The position numbers and the translations under genes are program-made. Of a stretch of 64,000 nt of DNA, positions 58,172 to 64,000 are shown in pieces (the stretch's first letter is position 1; the number at the start of each line of letters is the position of its first letter). Below the pieces are notes generated by a model, which made no database searches, had not been told where the DNA came from, and saw nothing but the letters and a program-made list of their open reading frames with translations. The DNA lies in NCBI RefSeq assembly GCF_003286085.1, contig NW_020825288.1, forward strand, positions 19,778,001-19,842,000, in the 5' to 3' direction. Source of the stretch: Drosophila persimilis. Its lineage: Eukaryota; Arthropoda; Insecta; Diptera; Drosophilidae.

Positions 58172-58795
58172 GAGCTTAGCCCACTTAGGCCCCCCTATTT
58201 AAAAAGTTCAACGACTTGAGGTAAATGGTTTGTTTGTTGAGGTAAATATTATTCATTGTAAATTCTTCTTGCAGATCAATGCCATTTTGTTCCATCTTTC
58301 CTCTGAACTAAAAAAAACATGATATCTTTCACCTGAACTGCGCTAAATTGATTAAATTTGCATTATTTTCGGTGGAATATAAAAATACCCCCTTGGTCTA
58401 CATTGGGTTAATCGTTTTCCGTCAAGGATTAGAAACCATATTCCTCGATTTTGATATTCCGTAGAATATTACTAGCTAGTTTGATCCCTCAGCCCTCCCC
58501 ACACAAATTTATTCAATTAATGAAACTATTTTCTTGTTTATTTTAAATGCTTGTTTTTATTGGATTTTGTCTAAAAAAAAAGATTTTGGCGAAAAAGGTA
58601 AAATAAAAAACGGAAGAGTAATCGTTTCTATTGCTCAATTTTGATATTCCGTTGAATAATTCTGGTTAGCTATGGCCCTTAGCTCTGCCCACATAGTTTT
58701 ATCACAGTGTTAAATAAAATGTCTACAAGATTAACTACTTGTAAGTACTCCCATTTATTGTATTTTGTCTAAAACAAGGTTTAAACAAAAACACA
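58172..58795 (+). repeat. Dispersed repeat, copy 4 (right duplication unit)
   Basis: Duplicate of copy 3, same block order: TTAGCCCACTTAGGCCCCCC, CTTTCACCTGAACTGCGC, CATTGGGTTAATCG, GATTTTGATATTCCGTAG, ACTAGCTAGTTTGATCCC, and the second internal block GATATTCCGTTGAATAATTC. In part it is closer to copy 2 (40287-40635) than copy 3 is (ACTAGCTAG, CCTCAGCCCT), as expected if copy 3 drifted after duplication. Confidence 0.6.
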
Positions 58796-58797
58796 GC

Positions 58798-59585
58798 TTA
58801 GATCTTGCCCTTTAGATGAAGCACCTGGTCGGTGACACGCGTGATAAGGGGATCAAGCTCGTTGTCTGCGAGATGAGTGCCCCACAGTTCGAACAGCGTT
58901 TCCAGTTTCCAGAATCCGTCGTGTTGAATGTCTGCAGCGTAAGAAAGATGACTGCGTCTGCTGCAATGGGGCTGTAAGTGTCGCAAATCGTATGCAAGGC
59001 ACGTGCCGAGCTAGGAGGAATCTGCAAAAACCACAAATTTTTAACAAGTTGAGATTTTAATCCACTGTACGTGTTTTGCTGTTCTATCTACCTCATTGAG
59101 ACTGACGATGCGAAATACTTTACCGTCTTTCAATTTCTTCTGGAACTGCGCAATGCCAAATCCGTAGTCTTCGGTGGGCAGTGCAAAGTCATCTATGTTC
59201 ATATGCATAAGCTTCCCAGGTTTAGCTGTTGGTATTAATTGACAAGGAGAGCGGTTCAAGCATACATACATATGTAAATATGTACATATATGATCAGGGG
59301 TAACATACCAAAACAGTCGGACGCCTCAAGGGTAATATTTTCAATGAGTGTCATTAGGCTCTTATCTTCATGCAGAAACAGAAACACTCTGGGTCTCGGG
59401 TCACGCTTATTGATCAGTCCTTCAATCCCTTTTTGTAGAGCCCTCCATACTCTTTCCGACTGTATGGGTTTGATCTCGCGCAGCTTCTCAAAAGCACAGC
59501 TTTTCTCCGCAGTGTTAAATTGCCTGGCGATAAAAATGAACATAAAAGGAATAACAGCATAAAAGTACCCGATGAACCTTCTTCA
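58798..59585 (-). pseudogene. Degenerate second copy of the LAP1/LULL1-like gene
   Basis: Exon remnants about 59585-59309, 59225-59092 and 59021-58798, each matching an exon of the intact copy at 57039-57997. The 5' part is broken: the original start codon and acidic N terminus are missing, with two deletions joining GAAGGTTCATCG directly to the membrane-span codons; the first ATG left is inside the span. In the last exon 16 nt are missing compared with the intact copy (where it has CCCAGGCCAGTTCAACCG), shifting the frame after DSGN and losing the WETLFELW...ITRVTDQV end. Middle exon and splice sites are preserved, so decay is recent. A short product starting at MFIFIARQF is conceivable but would lack the conserved C terminus. 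Confidence 0.85.
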
Positions 59586-59612
59586 AAGTTAGCTTCGCGA
59601 AAAAGGTCGTTT

Positions 59613-60187
59613 GGGGCTTTCGGTGTTATTACCTATATGCAGACTACGTCGCGCAGCCTTTTTATTGCATAAACGTAACAAATTGTTTTGTTTAAAGTGA
59701 ATGAGTGACTAGGATATGAATGCTAGTTTAATAGATTGATGAAACCAAACAGTTCCTTTTGACGTCCTTTTAATGGTCACCCTGTGATTCTTTCGATAGG
59801 CAAATAACATCGATAGGATAGATGGAAAGGTTTGAAAGGGGATATGTAATAATACTGTCAAAATAACAAATCCTGACTGAAAACCTCAAGTTTAATAAGG
59901 GTAATTCCTTCTATTTTAGAATCTTAACAGATAGATCTTGAATGGAATTGGTGTAATATGCTATGATATACTTAAATACTGACTTCGATTAAAAATGGGC
60001 TGGAATTCAAACGATAGACTACGATAGTACCGACATTGCTCATCTCTAGTTAACTTATTCGCGATAATTATTTTTAGGTGATATTTTCCAATTCTCATGT
60101 AATAAAAACCATTTGGTACAGGAAACAAATAGCAATAAATGTGCACAGTAATTGTCGTTCGAAACAGATAGTGCGAAAACTCTCAGC
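59613..60187. other. Promoter region of Nab2
   Basis: From the end of the duplication to the Nab2 start. Contains an ACATCGATAGGATAG DRE-like word at about 59808 and AATTCAAACGATAGACTACGA near 60005. The original promoter of the right LAP1-like copy should also lie here. No gene. Confidence 0.5.
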
Positions 60188-63100
60188 ATGGAGTGCAACC
60201 TGGGCAGCGAAATAGGCCTGAAGATGCGCGTAAGTCTCTTTTTGCGGAAAATCAATGAACTTCGTAATCTAAGAAAAACCAATTTAGAGTGCCGTCAAGG
60301 CGAAGCTGCTGGAACTGGGCACGGGCGGCTCATCCGGCTTTATAGACGACGAACTGCCGGACTATGTGATGGTGATGGTAGCCAACAAACGCACCAAACA
60401 GCAAATGGCCGCCGAACTAAATCTCTTTCTGGGCGACCAGACGGATCTGTTTGTCACCTGGCTGCACGAAGTTCTCCAGAAGCTGCAGGAAGTCACATTG
60501 CCCACAGCAAGTGGTGAGTGTTGTGGTTTTCTTTATCCACCGTGGGCCACAATCTAATCGAACCTGATCGACTTGCCAGCTTCCAGCAAAAAGCGCAGGT
60601 CTCGTCAGCTCGAGGCTTGTCCCAAATCAAAGGAAAAGGACAAGAAACACTCGAAGAAGGACAAACGGTTGCAAAGGAGGTCGGGCGATGAAATGCCAGA
60701 TGGACAGTCTGGCTCTGCCGATGCCATGCCCGTCATTAGCTCCATAACCGATGCCTTTGCGGAGGAGCTGCTGGAGAAAGCAAAAAAATCCCTGGACATC
60801 GACCTCAATGCCAAGGATGAGATCGTACACAAAAAGAAACGCAAGTCAGTAGAAAGCGAAGAAGAAACAGGTGACACAGATGTGCCCCCGATCTCAGAGA
60901 TAAGCCCAACAGCCCCCAGCGGAGTCAATCGGCAGAAGGATCTGGCAGAGTTGGCTGAGATTCAAAAGAAAATCCATGCGGCCAAGAAGCATTTGCGCCA
61001 GATAGGCGAAATAGAGGACGACAGTGATGTGGAGGAAGACGGCGACGAGGATCTCTTGAACATAAACGAACAGGAGGAGGAGCCGGAGATCCAACAGTCC
61101 CCCGTTGAAGACATACAAGAAGAGGTACCTCCCGCACGCAAAGCCAAAAGTCCTATTGTTTTCAAGAGGCGAGAGAAAACTCCTCCGGAGCAGCGTGCCG
61201 AGACGGAAAATGAAGCACGCCAGGCGGTGGAGATGGACGTAGAGATTGAGAAGGAAAAAGATAAGCCCAAGGAAGAGCGCTCTGAACGACGTTCGGTTCA
61301 CGACCGTCTGGGCTCCAAACAGATCGCACAGCCGCCAATAGAGCGCCCTCAGCGCGGCCAAAAAGAGCTATATGTCCCCGCACATCGAAGACGCATGGAG
61401 GCCTCGGACGCGCAGCCCCCCAAGGAGCGCAGCCAGCGAGAGAGGTCAAGGGAACGTCGCTCCAGCCGCGACAATCTCAGAGAATCGAATCGTGCCCATC
61501 GCCAGCGACGTTCACCCAGCCCAGAGACACCCAAGGCAAAGCAACGCATTGGATCGCGTGTCATTGTGGCAGTCCACAAGCCGCCAGAGCCCTCGGATGA
61601 CGAAGATATGGCAGACAAGCCTGTCAACTCGGTCATCAAGATCAAGCCCAGGCCCCAGGTCTCCCCGAGAAGACAAGCTTGCAAGAATCTGCTCATGAGA
61701 GCTGTGGCCGATGCCCAGAGGTCCACGATTCTTGCCAAGTCGCCGGCGCCTTTGATAAAGAAGGATTGTGAGGAGGTGGAATTAGTCAGCAGCACATCGT
61801 TAGGCAAACGAAAGGCCCCAGAAAAGGGGGATCGCGATCGATCGCGAGACCGTGCCAAGCGAAGTGCACCCACCCCGGAGCTGTTCAGGCGCAGCACTCG
61901 GGAGTTGGTGGTCAATGTAATGCAACGGGGGGACACGGCAGGCAAACAACACTCCTCCGCCGGTGCCCGACGCTCCAACGACAGTCATGCCGAGATGAAG
62001 CTGAAGCTGGTCGAGGAAGAGTATGGCCCCAGTCTAGTGGCCGAAGACTATGAACCGTATGTGCCCCAGTTGTTGAATCACGTGGATAATATAGACTTGC
62101 ACATTCGATCGCCGGAGACGAGGCCCAGCTCTAGAGGGCCCAAAACTCAATTTGTGGTGACCCTGAATGGTGATAAAACCTCAACGTCAGGCAGCAGGGA
62201 CCGGGACCCTTATCGCAAGCGGAGTATCTCGGCGAAACGCTCATCCTCGCCTGTAGCCACGACGCCACAACAAGTGACCTCTTCCAGTGCGGAACCGACT
62301 GCTGCCACAGCTGCTGCCTCCTCCTCCACTACGGTCGACAGACGCCGCAAATCCAATCGAGCATTAAGCATCACCCCATCGCCCACTTCGAGCCCATCTC
62401 ATCATCAAATCACACGAAGTCTGAAGCGCAATGAGGTGATCAGGAAGCAACAGGAAATCCAAAAGATCATCATCAAGAATGATACGGACGAGGATGATGA
62501 ATCGCACGGTGCATTGCCGCCAAAGAAGTCACAGTTGCCACACAAGCGACTCCCGAGCAGCAGTTCATTGGCTTCCGCCAATGGTCACAAGGAAAAAAGA
62601 GCAAAGGCTGCCACTGAAGAGCGCTCTAACACGCCACCACTGCCGGCCACTGGCCTTCAACCCTTGCCCAGACTGGAGAAGCGAGCTGTCAGCAAAGAAA
62701 AATCTGAAAATGAAAATTCAAGTGTGGAACCATTGACGGCACCGGTGTCCGTAATCGTTCCAGCGTCACCAAAAAACAAACACACTCCCATTCGCTTTAC
62801 TTTGAGGTCCGAGGAAAAGTCACAGGCACAGCCACAGGCACCGCCTGCCCAAAGGAAGCGTCGGTCGGGCAGTCACGAGCGTGATTCATCGTTGGAAAGG
62901 CGCAAGGTACCACTACGGAATCTAGAGGATAGAAAATATGACAATTTGCCGGCATGTAAGTGAAGTCACAAACAAGATACAAATGATCGCATTACTTCAA
63001 CTCTTATTGTTTCCGCAGTAAGTGCCGTCAGCGTGGACTCGGCCGTGATGAAGGTCAGCAAGCCCAAAGAGCGTTGTAAGTATCATCCGAGCTGCACAAA

Positions 63101-63581
63101 ACAATTCTGCGAGTACTACCATCCGACAGCGCCGTGCAAGTCTTTTCCCAATTGCAAGTTTGCCGACAAATGCATGTACTCGCATCCCAAGTGCATGTAC
63201 GATATGTCGTGCATGAGCATTGACTGCAATTACGCACACAGCGGCCAGCGGGATCTTAGCCATGTGCAGCTAACGGCTCCGCCTCTATGTAAGTGCAGCA
63301 TTGAATTATTTATGATCCCCCCACTCATCATTTCTGTATCTCTTCCTTCGATAGCCTCCCATGTTATACCGGTTCAGAACTATAAATCAATATCGGCCCC
63401 CATGACGGCCACCACAGCAACCACGATGTGCAAATACTATCCCAATTGCACCAAGGTGGGTTGTACCTTCTATCATCCAAAGCCATGCCGATTTGGCAAG
63501 AATTGCGTCAATAAGCTGGAGTGCGTCTTCTATCATCCGGAGATGCAGAGCAAGTTCAAATGGGTCGCCTCGATGGGCTGA
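60188..63581 (+). CDS. Nab2: Nab2 (ZC3H14), nuclear poly(A) RNA-binding zinc-finger protein (1046 aa)
   Basis: Five exons: 60188-60229, 60288-60513, 60580-62955, 63019-63288 and 63355-63581 (3141 nt); phases 0, 1, 1, 1. Nab2 binds polyadenosine RNA, limits poly(A) tail length and affects splicing; loss causes neuronal defects in flies and ZC3H14 loss causes intellectual disability in people. The N-terminal PWI-like domain (about residues 1-90, MECNLGSEIGLKMR, NLFLGDQTDLFVTWLHEVLQ) is followed by a long charged, low-complexity middle (KKRRSRQLE; RERSRERRSSRDN) and five CCCH fingers near the C terminus: CKYHPSC..C..H, CKSFPNC, CMYDMSC, CKYYPNC and CRFGKNC, each ending C-x3-H. All cysteines and histidines are intact. 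The 66-nt intron between fingers 3 and 4 is stop-free and in frame. Confidence 0.97.
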
Positions 63582-64000
63582 GCGAACATACACCCCATAA
63601 GTTTTAACAATATTTAGCTAATGTCATTTTATCCACTATTCCCTGCTCTTGGCTCCCGGCTTCCTGCTATGTCAGATCCCCGCTATATCCATAACTATAC
63701 ACTAAAACCTTTTTTCTATTGTATTGGATTTAGGAGCTGGGAGTTCTTATACACTACACAGAGATCTGTGTAACAACCATTTCATTTCATTTATGCATTT
63801 GATTTGCACACATTTTATATTAGACATTAGCTGCTATCTAACTCTATCACGACAAACAATCGTTCAATAGGATCTGTTTCTTGCATACAATCATAATCTA
63901 CACGTCATGCAAAGGTCTGCGAATTAAATTAGCAATAGTTGCAACAAATTGGAAAATTGAATGGCGTTTCTTTGGGTGCCGATCTCCAAAATATGTAGGG
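63582..64000 (+). other. Nab2 3' UTR / flank
   Basis: AT-rich sequence with no AATAAA in the first 300 nt. CACTAAAACC and CATTTCATTTCATTTATGC words noted. Right edge of the window; nothing else called. Confidence 0.5.

Larger units (their letters stand above)
58037..59612. repeat. Tandem duplication, right unit
   Basis: Begins TTATTACAAAATTGTAGTCG and ends GGTCGTTTGGGGCTTTCGG, the same ends as the left unit. It is shorter because of deletions in the N-terminal part of the gene copy. Sequence similarity to the left unit is high throughout, with scattered substitutions and small indels. Confidence 0.9.

Noticed and set aside
1-64000. CRISPR arrays, operons, riboswitches, prophage or insertion sequences
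   Set aside because: The window is clearly insect nuclear DNA with spliceosomal introns; no regularly spaced short repeats or bacterial signals were found, and no rRNA or tRNA gene was recognised.

Overview
The window is a euchromatic, intron-rich stretch of a Drosophila genome. Gene content and order (BRWD3, Rrp5, Dis3, an ACSS3-like synthetase, myosuppressin, a C2CD5-like gene, Golgin-84, a GTPBP3/MnmE-like gene, a DM4/12 cluster) match what I recall of the 95E-F region of D. melanogaster 3R (Muller element E). Small consensus introns, GC-rich coding exons and AT-rich spacers fit. The proteins differ enough from those of D. melanogaster that I infer a more distant species, perhaps of the obscura group; the exact species cannot be read from the sequence alone.

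Layout. (1) 1-8.4 kb: a cluster of seven DM4/12-family genes (one cut by the window edge), on both strands. All have signal peptides, paired cysteines and basic cleavage-like sites. A cysteine-rich DUF1431-type gene is embedded among them. (2) 8.6-9.4 kb: two small basic unknown proteins. (3) 9.8-11.4 kb: mitochondrial tRNA-modification GTPase (GTPBP3). (4) 11.9-13.5 kb: Golgin-84, convergent with (5) 14.1-21.2 kb: a ten-exon C2CD5 (CDP138) orthologue. (6) 22.2-23.9 kb: an RGG/prion-like RNA-binding-type protein with a long AT-rich 3' UTR. (7) 24-33 kb: a gene-poor, AT-rich interval holding only the myosuppressin neuropeptide gene. (8) 33.3-36.3 kb: ACSS3-like acyl-CoA synthetase. (9) 37.1-40.2 kb Dis3 and 41.0-45.9 kb Rrp5, divergent, both acting in RNA/rRNA processing. 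(10) 46.5-56.3 kb: BRWD3 (WD40 plus two bromodomains), 13 exons. (11) 56.3-59.6 kb: a tandem duplication carrying a LAP1/LULL1 (torsin-activator)-like gene, one copy intact and one degenerate. (12) 60.2-63.6 kb: Nab2, the CCCH zinc-finger poly(A)-binding protein.

For every multi-exon gene I joined exons by hand, using GT/AG sites, phase continuity and family conservation; all joins close to a multiple of three. The least expected items are the tandem duplication, which places a copy of BRWD3-upstream DNA immediately 5' of the intact LAP1-like gene; a diverged dispersed repeat family with four copies here, next to Golgin-84, Dis3/Rrp5 and the duplicated genes; a short hairpin element with ATCGAT termini inside BRWD3; and two introns (Dis3, Nab2) that are multiples of three and stop-free.
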